DNA from: Mucilaginibacter sp.
GTDB lineage: Bacteria; Bacteroidota; Bacteroidia; Sphingobacteriales; Sphingobacteriaceae
DNA length: 47,614 nucleotides
Direction of reading: 5' to 3'
Assembly: GCA_028287865.1 (NCBI GenBank)
Contig: JAQBOU010000042.1
Span: 1-47,614 of the forward strand
Position 1 is the stretch's first letter, and each line of letters starts with the position of its first letter. Below are positions 27,813 to 36,891 of the stretch, piece after piece. Under the pieces are notes generated by a model. That model was not told the DNA's origin and searched no databases. It saw only the letters and a list, made by a program, of their open reading frames with translations. The position numbers were made by a program, and so were the translations under genes.

Positions 27813-29978
27813 ATGAAAGCTAAAATTTCAATTTGCCTATTGTGCAGTATCTTTATAGCTGCGGTATCTATCAATGCAAATGCGCAAACTAAAAGCAGCG
27901 AAACATCAGATGCAAAGATCGTCTCGATCATAAAAAAACTTACACTCGAAGAAAAAATAGCCATGCTGCACGCCAATGGCATATTTACGTCGGCCGGCGT
28001 TAAGCGATTGGGCATTCCTGACCTGGTAACGGATGACGGGCCACTGGGTGTGCGTGAAGAGGTTAAACCAGGATGGGGCTCAGCGAACCTTACTACCGAC
28101 TCTGCTACTTTTTTTCCTAACGGCTCGGCTTTGGCTGCTACGTGGAATCCCGAATTAGCCTTCCGTTACGGGCATGACATGGGCGAAGAGGCTCGTAAAC
28201 GCAATATAACCGTGATGCTTGCACCGGCATTTAATATTTGCCGCACGCCGCTTTGCGGCCGCACTTATGAGTATTATTCCGAAGATCCGTTTTTGAATGC
28301 ACGCCTTGCTGTGCAGTCAGTAAAAGGAATGCAAAGCCAGCACGTGGCTGCCTGTGTTAAACATTTTGCTGTAAATAACCAGGAGGTTGAAAGAGACTTT
28401 GTAAGTGTAAATGTAGATGAGCGTACTCTGCGTGAAATTTACCTGCCTGCTTTTAAAGCCGCAATAACAGAAGGTAAGGCATGGACGATTATGTCGGCCT
28501 ACAATAAATTACGCGGTACCTATTGTTCTGAAAATGATTATTTACTTAACCACATACTGAAAGACGAATGGAAATTTAAGGGAATGGTGATCAGTGACTG
28601 GGGTGGCGTACACAGCACAGTTAATGCGGCTAATCATGGAGTAGACCTGGAGATGGGATCGCCCCTGCCCTATAATACCTACCACTTTGCCGATAAGCTG
28701 CTTGACTCAGTAAAAGCCGGAAAAGTAAGCATGAAGGTGATTGATGAAAAAATTCATCGTATTTTATGGGTGATGTATCATACATCAATGAGCGTAAATA
28801 AGCCCGCCGGAAGCATCAATACACCTCAGCATAGCAAAACAGTTTATGATATTGCATCCGAATCTGTTGTGTTATTAAAAAATGAGGATCATTTGCTGCC
28901 ACTAAATACGTCAGCAATAAAAAGTATTGCAGTAATTGGCGATAACGCCACCCATACCTTTCATTTAGGTGGTTTTGGCGCAGGCGTTAAAGCCCGTTAT
29001 GAGGTAACTGCCTTAGCCGGTTTGCAAAACAGATTGGGTAAAGATATTGCGATAACATTTGCCCAGGGATATTCGGGCGTTTACAGGCCCTCCCGCAGAA
29101 ATGCAGGCAATGAATTTGGCAAACCCGATTCGGCAATGATAGCGCAGGCCGTAGCTACGGCAAAAAGCGCAGACATGGCTATTTTGTTTATCGGCGGTAA
29201 CCGCGATTATGAAAGCGAGGGCCGGGACCGTAAAGACCTGAGCCTGCCATTTAATGAGCAGCCATTGGTGGACGCCGTTACCGCTGCCAACCCAAAAACA
29301 ATTGTGGTAGTGGTTGGTGGTGCGCCTTATGATATCGGCGAGATAAAAAAGAACAACCATACCATTGTATGGTCGTGGTATAATGGTTCCGAAAATGGCA
29401 ATGCTCTTGCCGATGTTTTAACCGGGAAAATAAACCCATCGGGCAAATTGCCTTTTACTTTCCCGGCACAGCTAAAAGATTCCCCGGCTCATGCTTTAAA
29501 TGCTTATCCCGGCGAAAATTTAAAGGTTGATTATAAAGAGGGAATACTGGTTGGCTATCGCTGGTTTGATACAAAAAAGATTGAGCCCCTATATTGCTTT
29601 GGTTACGGACTATCTTACACTGACTTTAAATACTCAGGTTTTATCACCAATAAAAAAAGCTATAAACCAACTGATCTGATAACTGCCACTTTAAAGGTAA
29701 AAAACACCGGGAAATATGCCGGCAAGGAAACAGTACAACTATATGTAAGCAAAACCGGGTCAGTTGTGGAGCGTCCTGAAAAGGAGCTAAAGGCATTTAA
29801 AAAATTAATGATCGCGCCTGGCGAAACTGCGAGTGTTACTTTGAACATTGCGGTTAAAGACCTTGCTTATTATGATGTTAAAACCAGCAAATGGGTGGTT
29901 GAACCGGGTAAATATAAACTGCTTGCCGGTACGTCATCAAGGGGTATTGAGCAAAGCGGAACAATAACCGTTAATTGA
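27813..29978 (+). CDS. GH3 beta-glucosidase-type glycoside hydrolase
   Basis: 721 residues with a signal peptide (1-25, NANAQ), so periplasmic. The GH3 N-terminal barrel carries DDGPLGVR, APAFNICRTPLCGRTYEYYSEDPFL split over the substrate loop, the KHFAVNNQE motif (K183-H184) and the nucleophile D262 in VISDWGGVHS. The alpha/beta sandwich includes VIGDNA and GGNRDYESEGRDR (likely acid/base region). A fibronectin-III-like domain closes the protein (TLKVKNTGKYAGKETVQLYV). It cleaves terminal beta-linked sugars, glucose most likely; xylose or other sugars cannot be excluded. It stands alone, convergent with the mannose cluster. Confidence 0.93.
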   Translation: MKAKISICLLCSIFIAAVSINANAQTKSSETSDAKIVSIIKKLTLEEKIAMLHANGIFTSAGVKRLGIPDLVTDDGPLGVREEVKPGWGSANLTTDSATFFPNGSALAATWNPELAFRYGHDMGEEARKRNITVMLAPAFNICRTPLCGRTYEYYSEDPFLNARLAVQSVKGMQSQHVAACVKHFAVNNQEVERDFVSVNVDERTLREIYLPAFKAAITEGKAWTIMSAYNKLRGTYCSENDYLLNHILKDEWKFKGMVISDWGGVHSTVNAANHGVDLEMGSPLPYNTYHFADKLLDSVKAGKVSMKVIDEKIHRILWVMYHTSMSVNKPAGSINTPQHSKTVYDIASESVVLLKNEDHLLPLNTSAIKSIAVIGDNATHTFHLGGFGAGVKARYEVTALAGLQNRLGKDIAITFAQGYSGVYRPSRRNAGNEFGKPDSAMIAQAVATAKSADMAILFIGGNRDYESEGRDRKDLSLPFNEQPLVDAVTAANPKTIVVVVGGAPYDIGEIKKNNHTIVWSWYNGSENGNALADVLTGKINPSGKLPFTFPAQLKDSPAHALNAYPGENLKVDYKEGILVGYRWFDTKKIEPLYCFGYGLSYTDFKYSGFITNKKSYKPTDLITATLKVKNTGKYAGKETVQLYVSKTGSVVERPEKELKAFKKLMIAPGETASVTLNIAVKDLAYYDVKTSKWVVEPGKYKLLAGTSSRGIEQSGTITVN

Positions 29979-29991
29979 TTTGAAGATGTGT

Positions 29992-30041
29992 TAAGTTGAA
30001 GATTTGAAAATGGTGTCTATCCGTTTCAAATCTTCAACTTA
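29992..30041. terminator. Bidirectional terminator between GH3 and GH130 genes
   Basis: An 18-bp perfect inverted repeat (arms 29992-30009 and 30024-30041, 14-base loop) between two convergent genes. The stem is AT-rich (AAGTTGAAGATTTGAAA), so it is a weaker hairpin than usual. Confidence 0.55.
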
Positions 30042-30046
30042 TTTAA

Positions 30047-31051
30047 TTAAACTTTATTTAACAACAGCTCGTCAATCAAAGCTTTTAAACTTACTGATGC
30101 GCAGGCAATAAGTTCGTCAGCGGCACCGTAGTAAATGTAAAGTTTATCATCTTCCAAAACAGTTCCGGTGGGGAAGCATACATCATCCACGTCACCGTCC
30201 AGCTCATAGTCAAGCTCGGGTTTAAACAACGGGTAAGGCAGGCGGGCTATTTCTTTCTGCGGATCATTCAAGTCCATCAGGGCCGCACAACACGAATATT
30301 CATACCCTTTTACCATATCCTTTACACCGTGATACAATATCAGCCAGCCATGTTCAGTTTCTACAGGAGGGCAACCGCTGCCTATGTAGCTAACTTCGTG
30401 GGGGTATTTTGGGCCAAGAAAAATATGATCCTCAAAATGCAAAAAATAATCAACCCAAAACTCATCAGTAAGGTCGGCCAGTTCATTAACCGCTGTTATT
30501 TGTATATCGGGTTTTATGCGGTGCAAAAAAGTTAATTTGCCGTTCACCCGGCGCGGAAAAAAAACAAGGTCCTTATCAGCTAAAATATTGGCACCACGAT
30601 TATATCGCAGGTATTTTTCGTTCAACACGCTTTGAGCTTTGGTATAGCGATCAAAATCATCATATTTTATTTTTGGTACAATGATGCCTTGTTTTTTAAA
30701 ATGCTGAAGATTGGTTGAGGTAGCCAGCGCGCCTAACGCGTTTGCGCCGTCGAAAGCAACATAAGTGAGATAATACGTATCATCTATCTTTACTATCCGG
30801 GGGTCTTCCATCCCATGTGATTCATACTCAAACTCCGGCGATAAAAATGGTTTGTCCATTCGCGTTTTTACCGTTAATGGTGTATCCAGCATGCAATATC
30901 CAATGCTGGAATAGTTGCGGATATGAACCGCGCGGTAAAATACATGAATATTGTTACCTTCCCTTATAACCGCCGGGTTTAGCACGCTTTCGTTTTCAAA
31001 TTCCAGCCCCTCTTTTCTGAGTATTACACCTTCTTTTTTTACTTCAATCAT
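30047..31051 (-). CDS. GH130-family beta-mannoside phosphorylase/hydrolase
   Basis: 334 residues, a five-bladed propeller of the GH130/GH43-like fold, without signal peptide and so cytoplasmic. Marks are NPAVIREGNNIHVFYRAVH, the catalytic stretch SHGMEDPRIVKIDDTYYLTY (E82-D83-P-R85) and the later GSGCPPVETEHGWLILYHGV. Most GH130 enzymes phosphorolyse beta-mannosides to mannose-1-P; some hydrolyse instead. Its start overlaps the HAD phosphomannomutase-like gene by 4 bases, and ManA lies upstream, which fits production of mannose-1-P that is then turned into fructose-6-P. Confidence 0.88.
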   Translation of the reverse strand: MIEVKKEGVILRKEGLEFENESVLNPAVIREGNNIHVFYRAVHIRNYSSIGYCMLDTPLTVKTRMDKPFLSPEFEYESHGMEDPRIVKIDDTYYLTYVAFDGANALGALATSTNLQHFKKQGIIVPKIKYDDFDRYTKAQSVLNEKYLRYNRGANILADKDLVFFPRRVNGKLTFLHRIKPDIQITAVNELADLTDEFWVDYFLHFEDHIFLGPKYPHEVSYIGSGCPPVETEHGWLILYHGVKDMVKGYEYSCCAALMDLNDPQKEIARLPYPLFKPELDYELDGDVDDVCFPTGTVLEDDKLYIYYGAADELIACASVSLKALIDELLLNKV

Positions 31052-31869
31052 TTGCTTTTGCGTTCATTAGGTTTTTTATCATCGGGTAAGCTGTCTTCAA
31101 AACCCTTTTTATAATGTTCTTTGTCATCCAAACAGGCAATAATACCTTCAATAACCCTTTTTGTTTCGTTTGGATCGCTCACGCGGATAGCAAACGTACC
31201 GGCTTCTTTTGCAGGATAATCGTTGCCTCCGGGGAATATAGCATCCCCTATAAATATCATTTCCTTTATTTTTATATCCAGCACATCGCGCAGCTTATGG
31301 ATACCATACTTTTTGTCGATGCCTTTTTTTGTGATATCAACAGAGGTAGCACCGCCCAGGTTTACGGCAAACTCCGGGATCATTTTCTCTAAAAGCTTTT
31401 TTATTTTATCGCGTTTAGCAAAATCGGGATCCCATTTTACCTTTTCGTCCAATGGTGCCTGCTGCCCAAGGGCTGAGTAGGTCACCTGGCTCCCCCGGTC
31501 TTCAATAGTTTCGCCCCAAACTTTTTTTGCTTTATACCCCGATTCATCTACCGCTTTATTCAACGAATCAATGATCTTATCTTTTTCTTTACCGGTGAAG
31601 TTTTCTGCATACAATTGTTTCCAGCCAGACTTTTTATATTGATAAAACTTTGTTCCGCAGGTAGGCAGAATGGATAAATTCTTAAACTTGCTATCCTTTG
31701 GTAAATGTGATATTACCTGTTTCTCAAATTGGGGCCAGTCGCCACCAGAAATGATAGCTACTTTTGCAACAGTTAAAAGTGACGCAAGGCGGACAGACAT
31801 ATCTTTGTCAATGGCAGCTTTGCTTGCTGCAAGCGTGCCGTCGAGGTCAAAAGCTATTAATTTCTTCAT
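31048..31869 (-). CDS. HAD-IIB hydrolase, eukaryotic-type phosphomannomutase-like
   Basis: 273 residues. HAD motif I is FDLDGTLA (D8, D10), motif II IISGGD, and motif IV GDAIFPGGNDYPAKEAG. The central phrases (ETIEDRGSQVTYSALGQQAP, WDPDFAKRDKI and GGATSVDITKKGIDKKYGI) follow the layout of eukaryotic phosphomannomutase (PMM), which belongs to this HAD subclass, rather than the usual bacterial ManB. It would interconvert mannose-1-P and mannose-6-P between GH130 and ManA, its operon partners. A phosphatase acting on a sugar phosphate is the alternative. It overlaps GH130 by 4 bases. Confidence 0.8.
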   Translation of the reverse strand: MKKLIAFDLDGTLAASKAAIDKDMSVRLASLLTVAKVAIISGGDWPQFEKQVISHLPKDSKFKNLSILPTCGTKFYQYKKSGWKQLYAENFTGKEKDKIIDSLNKAVDESGYKAKKVWGETIEDRGSQVTYSALGQQAPLDEKVKWDPDFAKRDKIKKLLEKMIPEFAVNLGGATSVDITKKGIDKKYGIHKLRDVLDIKIKEMIFIGDAIFPGGNDYPAKEAGTFAIRVSDPNETKRVIEGIIACLDDKEHYKKGFEDSLPDDKKPNERKSK

Positions 31870-31938
31870 TTACATTTATCATTTGGTCATTGGGTATTTG
31901 GTCATTAGTTGGTAGTTGATCTTTTAAGGACATAGTGG

Positions 31939-32931
31939 CTATTCCCCCGGCAATGCGATCTCTAATAATGTAATTTCTCCTTTTGGTACAAAAGGACATG
32001 CACCACATGCTGCAGGTAACAAAATTACTTCGCCTTTATTAAACGGGTAAAATTCGCTATCGCATTCCAGGTCCCCTTCTCCATCAATACATACCAACAC
32101 CCTGGGGGTGGCTTCTTTGCCAACCATAAAAGGATACTGGCCGGTAACTCGCCATAACTCAAAATGCGGATCTTCAATGAGTTTTTCCTTGTGTATAGGT
32201 TTATCTGAGTTTATAAAGGGCGTTACCGGCCCTATCGCGGTTTTAGTAAAATCTATACAGGCAATAGCCTTATCCACTTGCAGATCACGGGGCTTTCCTG
32301 TTTTTTCGTCAATGCGGTCCCAATCGTAAAGGCGGTACGTAACATCGCTGTTTTCCTGTACTTCAAAAACAACTACATCACCCAGTGTATGTACGGTGCC
32401 TGCTTTAATCAGTACGCTATCGCCAACGGTTGGTTTAAAGCTGGCAAGGGTATCAGCCACTTTGTGCTGATGAAGTGAAACACGTAAAGTATCCTCCGTT
32501 GTGCCCGGTTTTAAGCCTGCATAAATAACGGCTTTTTCACCCGTTTCCAGCACTACCCATGCTTCGGTTTTTCCGCTATCGCCTTTTGGAATGTATTTGG
32601 TTAACTGATCTGACGGATGCACCTGTACCGAAAGCACCTGCTGGCAATCTAAAAACTTTAACAATAAAGGGAAGCGTTTAAACTTATCCGAAAGTTTACC
32701 CATTAATTGTTCAGGCGCTGTTGCCATTAACTGGCTGATAGTTTTGCCTTTTAGCTTACCCTGAGTAACCTTGCTTGGATGATCGTCCCGATCGCTCAAT
32801 ATCCACGCCTCGCCAACGGGATCTTTTGCAGGCAAGGGTTTTGATAATAAATTAGCAAGCCTGCGTCCGCCCCAGATACGGTATTGGTAAATGGGTTCAA
32901 ATTTTAGCGGATAAAGTTTTATTTGCTCCAT
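31939..32931 (-). CDS. manA: Mannose-6-phosphate isomerase, class I
   Basis: 330 residues, a cupin-type PMI. The zinc-binding set appears as LSVQVHPSD (H105), GKTEAWVVLE (E123) and later AGTVHTLGDVVVFEVQENSDVTYRLYDW. It converts mannose-6-P and fructose-6-P into each other in the cytoplasm. It sits 69 bases before the HAD gene and about 100 after the aldolase gene, all minus strand, so the cluster leads from mannosides to glycolysis. The length matches the short Bacteroidota/Bacillus form. Confidence 0.93.
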   Translation of the reverse strand: MEQIKLYPLKFEPIYQYRIWGGRRLANLLSKPLPAKDPVGEAWILSDRDDHPSKVTQGKLKGKTISQLMATAPEQLMGKLSDKFKRFPLLLKFLDCQQVLSVQVHPSDQLTKYIPKGDSGKTEAWVVLETGEKAVIYAGLKPGTTEDTLRVSLHQHKVADTLASFKPTVGDSVLIKAGTVHTLGDVVVFEVQENSDVTYRLYDWDRIDEKTGKPRDLQVDKAIACIDFTKTAIGPVTPFINSDKPIHKEKLIEDPHFELWRVTGQYPFMVGKEATPRVLVCIDGEGDLECDSEFYPFNKGEVILLPAACGACPFVPKGEITLLEIALPGE

Positions 32932-33034
32932 GTGATAATTTATAACACAAAGCAGTGCAGGAAGTTTTTTTAACTCTTCAGTCTTTCATATAACTTTGTA
33001 ACAAGATAGCTATATCCCGATAAATAATTAGAAC

Positions 33035-34069
33035 TTAAGCTATGGAAAAATCCTTTTCCATTTCAGGCTTATACTCACCGCGGCGCGCCGCATTATCCAA
33101 ACTGGCCCGGTGTACAAGTATTTTCTGCGCCTTTTCAACGTTTTCGTCTTCGCCCTTCCATGTCTCCAGGGCCGGTTGTTGTATAGCCCTTGCAAACGAA
33201 AAAGTAAGGGCCCATGGTAACTTTCCTTTATATTTTACATGCATAGCATTTAAATGTGCCGTTGCCATTTCTGCTGATTGACCGCCCGATAAAAAGGCCA
33301 CGCCCGGTACCGCCGCAGGTACCGACTGCAACAGGCAGGTAACGGTGGCCTCGGCAACCTTGTCTATGCTTACCTGTTTTGGACTGCTTAAACCAGGTAA
33401 TACCATATTAGGTTTTAATATTAAGGCGTGCAAATTAACATTTTGGGCAAATAGCTGATCAAAAAGCACATGCTGTACATTCTCTGTAACATCAAAACAC
33501 CTTTTAAGATCGTGTGAGCCATCCATCAACACTTCGGGCTCAACAATTGGCACAATGCCTGCTTCCTGACAAAGGGCGGCATACCGCGCCAAAGCATGCA
33601 TATTGGCTTCTATACACCCTCTTGAAGGAGTAACGGAATTTATGGTGATTACAGCTCGCCATTTGGCAAAACGGGCGCCTAATTCATAATATTTTGCCAG
33701 CCGCTCTTTCAATCCATCCAGTCCCAGGGTAATTTTTTCGCCGGGAAAACCTGCCAGATCTGTTGTACCTTCATCAACCTTTATGCCGGGTATAATACCA
33801 GCCTGCTTTAACTTATCGATAAATAATACCCCATCTTTTGTCGACTGGTAAATGGTTTCATCGTATAAAATAGCACCGCTGATGCATTTACCCAGGCCAG
33901 GTGCAGTTACAATCAGTTCACGGTATTTGCGCCGGTATTCTTCCGTTTGGGGGATACCCACTTCTTCAAAACGTTTGTTACAGGTTGGTGTACTTTCGTC
34001 CATTGCCAATAAACCTTTATCGCCCCCAAAAAGGGCGGTAACTGTGTCAATCAGTTCTTTCGTTTTCAT
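33035..34069 (-). CDS. Class I fructose-bisphosphate aldolase
   Basis: 344 residues from ATG 34069 (MKTKELIDTVTALFGGDKGLLAMDEST). A frame reaching 34102 adds 11 residues not typical of the family. Conserved sites include LLAMDESTPTCNKRF, KVDEGT, WRAVI, EPEVLMDGSHD, the Schiff-base lysine in HALILKPNMVLPG, and FLSGGQS. It splits fructose-1,6-bisphosphate to triose phosphates. Class I enzymes of this plant/animal type are common in Bacteroidota. Its place in the mannose cluster suggests channelling of fructose-6-P downstream, although it is also a housekeeping function. Confidence 0.93.
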   Translation of the reverse strand: MKTKELIDTVTALFGGDKGLLAMDESTPTCNKRFEEVGIPQTEEYRRKYRELIVTAPGLGKCISGAILYDETIYQSTKDGVLFIDKLKQAGIIPGIKVDEGTTDLAGFPGEKITLGLDGLKERLAKYYELGARFAKWRAVITINSVTPSRGCIEANMHALARYAALCQEAGIVPIVEPEVLMDGSHDLKRCFDVTENVQHVLFDQLFAQNVNLHALILKPNMVLPGLSSPKQVSIDKVAEATVTCLLQSVPAAVPGVAFLSGGQSAEMATAHLNAMHVKYKGKLPWALTFSFARAIQQPALETWKGEDENVEKAQKILVHRASLDNAARRGEYKPEMEKDFSIA

Positions 34070-34230
34070 AGGGTTGATGTTCCTTTCAGGGGATGGATGC
34101 ATCCGTGTATGTTACGTGGTAAACATTTTTATTTTAACAAGTTTACCTAATATTTGTTATTTAAAACTCAATGGATCATCGAATATTTTAAAGTATGACG
34201 CACAGAAAACATTCATTAAAATAAATATTT

Positions 34231-34920
34231 TCACAATTGTGTCGCGGCGGCATCATCTAAAAAAATGTAAGCCGAAGGAAGCGTTTGAAAAACAGATGCC
34301 GGCAATTGTTCAGTTACGTCACCCTGAAGAGCTTCAGCAATAATAGCAGCCTTTTTTGTGCCCGAAGCAATCAGCACCGGTATCCTGGCATCTTTTAAAT
34401 GTTTCAGGCCGAGGGTTATACCTTTAGTAAGTACGGTTTGCTGCTTAAAATATTTTTGCCCCACGCTGATAGTAACCGGATCCAATAGACCATAATGCGA
34501 ATACAGGTTAAAATCTGTCCCCGGCTCATTTAAACCGATATGCCCGTTCAGGCCAACTCCAACCAGCATAATATCCAGCGGGCCATGTTCAATAATAAAA
34601 TCATCCATTGCTTTGCAGGCTGCATTTAAATCAGTGGCCTGTGCATCAAAAAACATCATCCTGTTTTGTTTTATTTGCATCGGAATAAAGAAGTTTTCAT
34701 ACAAAAAATTTGTACAACTGCCTTCATCCTCCTTGCCCATACCCACCCATTCGTCCAGGCCAACAAAATAACAACTGCTAAAATCCACTTTACCTTCATT
34801 GGCATCTGCTATTAAATATTTAAATATGCCTGCCGGCGATTCTCCGGAGGGAAAGCAAAGCAGAGAATTTGGTTTATGGTTTACCTGCTCAACAATAAGA
34901 TCGGCAACAGCCCTGCTCAT
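34231..34920 (-). CDS. NagB/6-phosphogluconolactonase-family protein, 5' end cut off by ISAs1 insertion
   Basis: 229 residues from ATG 34920. It has the phosphate loop LLCFPSGESPAG, GLDEWVGMG (D56-E57), and GVGLNGHIGLNEPGTDF with H127 and E132, so the catalytic residues known from NagB are present. Relatives begin 11-15 residues earlier. Upstream in frame are PGYHE and then IS sequence. The missing codons (MANNMQLLKYPGYH) are at 47445-47488 on the other strand. Joined through the 10-bp duplication GTTACCACGA, the reading frame is restored as ...KYPGYHEMSRAV. The first strand of the fold and the native promoter are lost, so activity and expression are doubtful. Glucosamine-6-P deaminase and lactonase are both possible. 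Confidence 0.85.
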   Translation of the reverse strand: MSRAVADLIVEQVNHKPNSLLCFPSGESPAGIFKYLIADANEGKVDFSSCYFVGLDEWVGMGKEDEGSCTNFLYENFFIPMQIKQNRMMFFDAQATDLNAACKAMDDFIIEHGPLDIMLVGVGLNGHIGLNEPGTDFNLYSHYGLLDPVTISVGQKYFKQQTVLTKGITLGLKHLKDARIPVLIASGTKKAAIIAEALQGDVTEQLPASVFQTLPSAYIFLDDAAATQL

Positions 34921-34921
34921 T

Positions 34922-34931
34922 TCGTGGTAAC
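34922..34931 (-). repeat. 10-bp target duplication, right side of ISAs1 remnant
   Basis: GTTACCACGA on the minus strand, directly between the IS end (34932) and the truncated NagB-like frame. The same ten bases occur at 47479-47488 directly before the other IS end, in the same orientation relative to the element. ISAs1 elements make 8-10 bp duplications. Confidence 0.8.
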
Positions 34932-35210
34932 CGGGGCAAACGCATCTAATTTTTCAGGATTCTTAGCAAATAGTCATTATTCCATCCAGCGTCAAGTCGT
35001 TTACCTTTGACACTTCTTTTTTTGGTTGTTTCATTTTAATCAGATTAAGGGTGATTCTGCAAATAATAGAAAAATTTTCAGCAGCGTTTCCGGTTCGTTT
35101 TCTGCTGCTGTCTTCATGGAAAGCTACGTCAAGTAGCCAATGCAGTGAATTTTCAATCGCCCAGTGAGCACGAACCGTCCTGGCTCTGTGAGCAGTGAAA
35201 TAGCCTTATT
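34932..35210 (-). mobile_element. Remnant of an ISAs1-family insertion sequence (right end, transposase C-terminus)
   Basis: The right terminal repeat CGGGGCAAACGCATC is at 34932-34946. On the minus strand the transposase tail reads VRAHWAIENSLHWLLDVAFHED then SSRKRTGNAAENFSIICRITLNLIK, the ISAs1 (H-repeat) signature. The frame is broken in a run of seven A near 35019: adding one A restores KRSVKGKRLDAGWNNDYLL then RILKN and a stop at 34946, inside the terminal repeat. Two stops precede GYFT at about 35205. The rest of the element, including its left end, has been deleted. This is a dead element. Confidence 0.85.
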
Positions 35211-35220
35211 ATTTGAGACC

Positions 35221-35424
35221 TGATCGTAGCTTGGGCTGTGATTTTGGTAATGGCGAAAGTATTACCGGATTGCAGGGCGATACCTTTAAAAAAAAGACCC
35301 CGGCAGCAGAAACCGGTTTAAGGATTAAATATACAAACATTCCAATGCAAATATTTGTATTTATTATGAGGTTGGTACCGGGAGTTCGTGCAACTTTTTT
35401 GTTAACCTGGGAGAAGTGTTTTAA
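35221..35424 (+). pseudogene. 3' fragment of a BamA/TamA-like gene, paralogue of the next gene
   Basis: One frame reads DFGNGESITGLQGDTFKKKT then PAAETGLRIKY; after a one-base shift near 35330 another reads KHSNANICIYYEVGTG then NFFVNLGEVF and stop at 35424. This matches the end of the intact neighbour (AESF..., PAAGTGLRVKINKHSNTNV, FVNLGEVF). So it is the decayed end of a second copy whose front was lost at the IS junction. The 82-residue open frame over this stretch is not a real gene. Confidence 0.78.
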
Positions 35425-35531
35425 TGTTGACCGTCAATTAGTTTTACACAAACAAATGTAAATTCTTAAAAGAGGTATCATTAAAATTTCATCAACACAT
35501 TGTTTTGATTACAAACACATAGAATACTGCT

Positions 35532-36767
35532 TTGAAAAACACCAGATATTTATTTTGCATAATTACTGTTTTTATTTCTTTTAATAGTTTCGCACAGAAG
35601 GACTCATCATTATCGTCTAAAAACTCAAATCTCAAAATAACACAACCTGTAATTGATTCATCCAAACAAAGAGATGCAATAGATTTTTTATACCAGTTGA
35701 TAAAGAAGAATGCCCCCAACAATAGCCGTGAAAAGTCGCGCGCATTGAATTACTCCCTGGTACCTGCATTTGGCTACTCACTTTCAACCGGTTTTGCTGT
35801 TGATTTAACCGGGAATGTGGCATTTTATACCGGTAGTTCACACACGGAAAATTTATCAGCAATTGATGCTGAAGCAATTTATGATACAAAAAGCCAGGCA
35901 ATTATCATTAGCCGGTCAGAAATTTGGGCACAAAACAATAATTATAAACTGGTTACCGATCTGCGGTTAGAGAGGTACCCTACTGATACTTATGGGTTAG
36001 GTGCTACAACAACTCCTGCTACCGATGATCCTATTGTTTATTCGTATATAAGGGCATATGCAACGGTGTATAAAAAAATAATCCCTGATTTTTATTGGGG
36101 TGCAGGTTATAGCCTTGATTACCATTATAATATTAAAGAAAGCGGTACTGCAAACAATACTGTTTCTGAGTTTAAAAAATATGGAGCAACAACTGCATCA
36201 ACATCATCGGGTATTACTTTCAGCCTGTTATTTGATAACCGCAGAAACGAAATAAATCCGCTTAATGGAGGATATGCCCTGATATCCTACCGCGAAAACC
36301 CTGTATTTTTAGGAAGCAATAATAACTGGCAGGAATTGCAAATGGACTTCAGGAGATATTTCAGATTTTCAGCTGCGTCTAACAATATACTTGCTTTCTG
36401 GAGCATACTGGAATTTACATCCGGCAACGTCCCTTATTTTGATCTCCCTGCAACCGGAGAGGATATGTACAATAATTCGGGCAGGGGTTATCAGCAGGAG
36501 CGTTTCAGGGGTAAAAATATGTTGTACCTGGAGGGCGAATACCGGTTTGGTGTTACAAAAAATGGCTTTTTAGGCGGTGTGGTTTTTACAAATGCCGAAA
36601 GCTTTTCTGAATATACAACTAACAGGTTTGTGAAAATAGCCCCTGCTGCCGGAACAGGTTTGCGGGTAAAAATTAACAAGCACTCCAACACCAATGTCTG
36701 TTTGGATTATGCTTATGGCATTTATGGGTCTCATGGCCTTTTTGTAAACCTGGGAGAGGTTTTTTAA
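35532..36767 (+). CDS. BamA/TamA-family outer-membrane barrel protein
   Basis: 411 residues. The start is TTG: a stop lies four codons upstream and the signal peptide (MKNTRYLFCIITVFISFNSFAQ) begins at once. There are no POTRA domains; the protein is mostly the 16-strand surface-antigen barrel (VPAFGYSLSTGFAVDLTGNV, FSLLFDNRRNEINPLNGGYALISYR, FRGKNMLYLEGEYRFGV) ending with F, as usual for BamA-recognised barrels. The function is unknown, perhaps lipid or protein export. A broken paralogue precedes it by about 107 bases. Confidence 0.85.
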   Translation: MKNTRYLFCIITVFISFNSFAQKDSSLSSKNSNLKITQPVIDSSKQRDAIDFLYQLIKKNAPNNSREKSRALNYSLVPAFGYSLSTGFAVDLTGNVAFYTGSSHTENLSAIDAEAIYDTKSQAIIISRSEIWAQNNNYKLVTDLRLERYPTDTYGLGATTTPATDDPIVYSYIRAYATVYKKIIPDFYWGAGYSLDYHYNIKESGTANNTVSEFKKYGATTASTSSGITFSLLFDNRRNEINPLNGGYALISYRENPVFLGSNNNWQELQMDFRRYFRFSAASNNILAFWSILEFTSGNVPYFDLPATGEDMYNNSGRGYQQERFRGKNMLYLEGEYRFGVTKNGFLGGVVFTNAESFSEYTTNRFVKIAPAAGTGLRVKINKHSNTNVCLDYAYGIYGSHGLFVNLGEVF

Positions 36768-36891
36768 TTCCCGTAATAAATCACCTTCCGATTGTAATGT
36801 TTTTAATGATTTTATGGTATTATTTAAAGCAAACTCATTTCTTTGTATAGCCAATGTTTGATTACCCTTGATCAACGTAAATGTTCCCGAA

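Noticed and set aside
35213..35461. 82-residue open frame on the plus strand
   Set aside because: It covers the decayed end of a BamA-like copy; homology passes into another frame at about 35330, so it is a pseudogene, not a coding gene.
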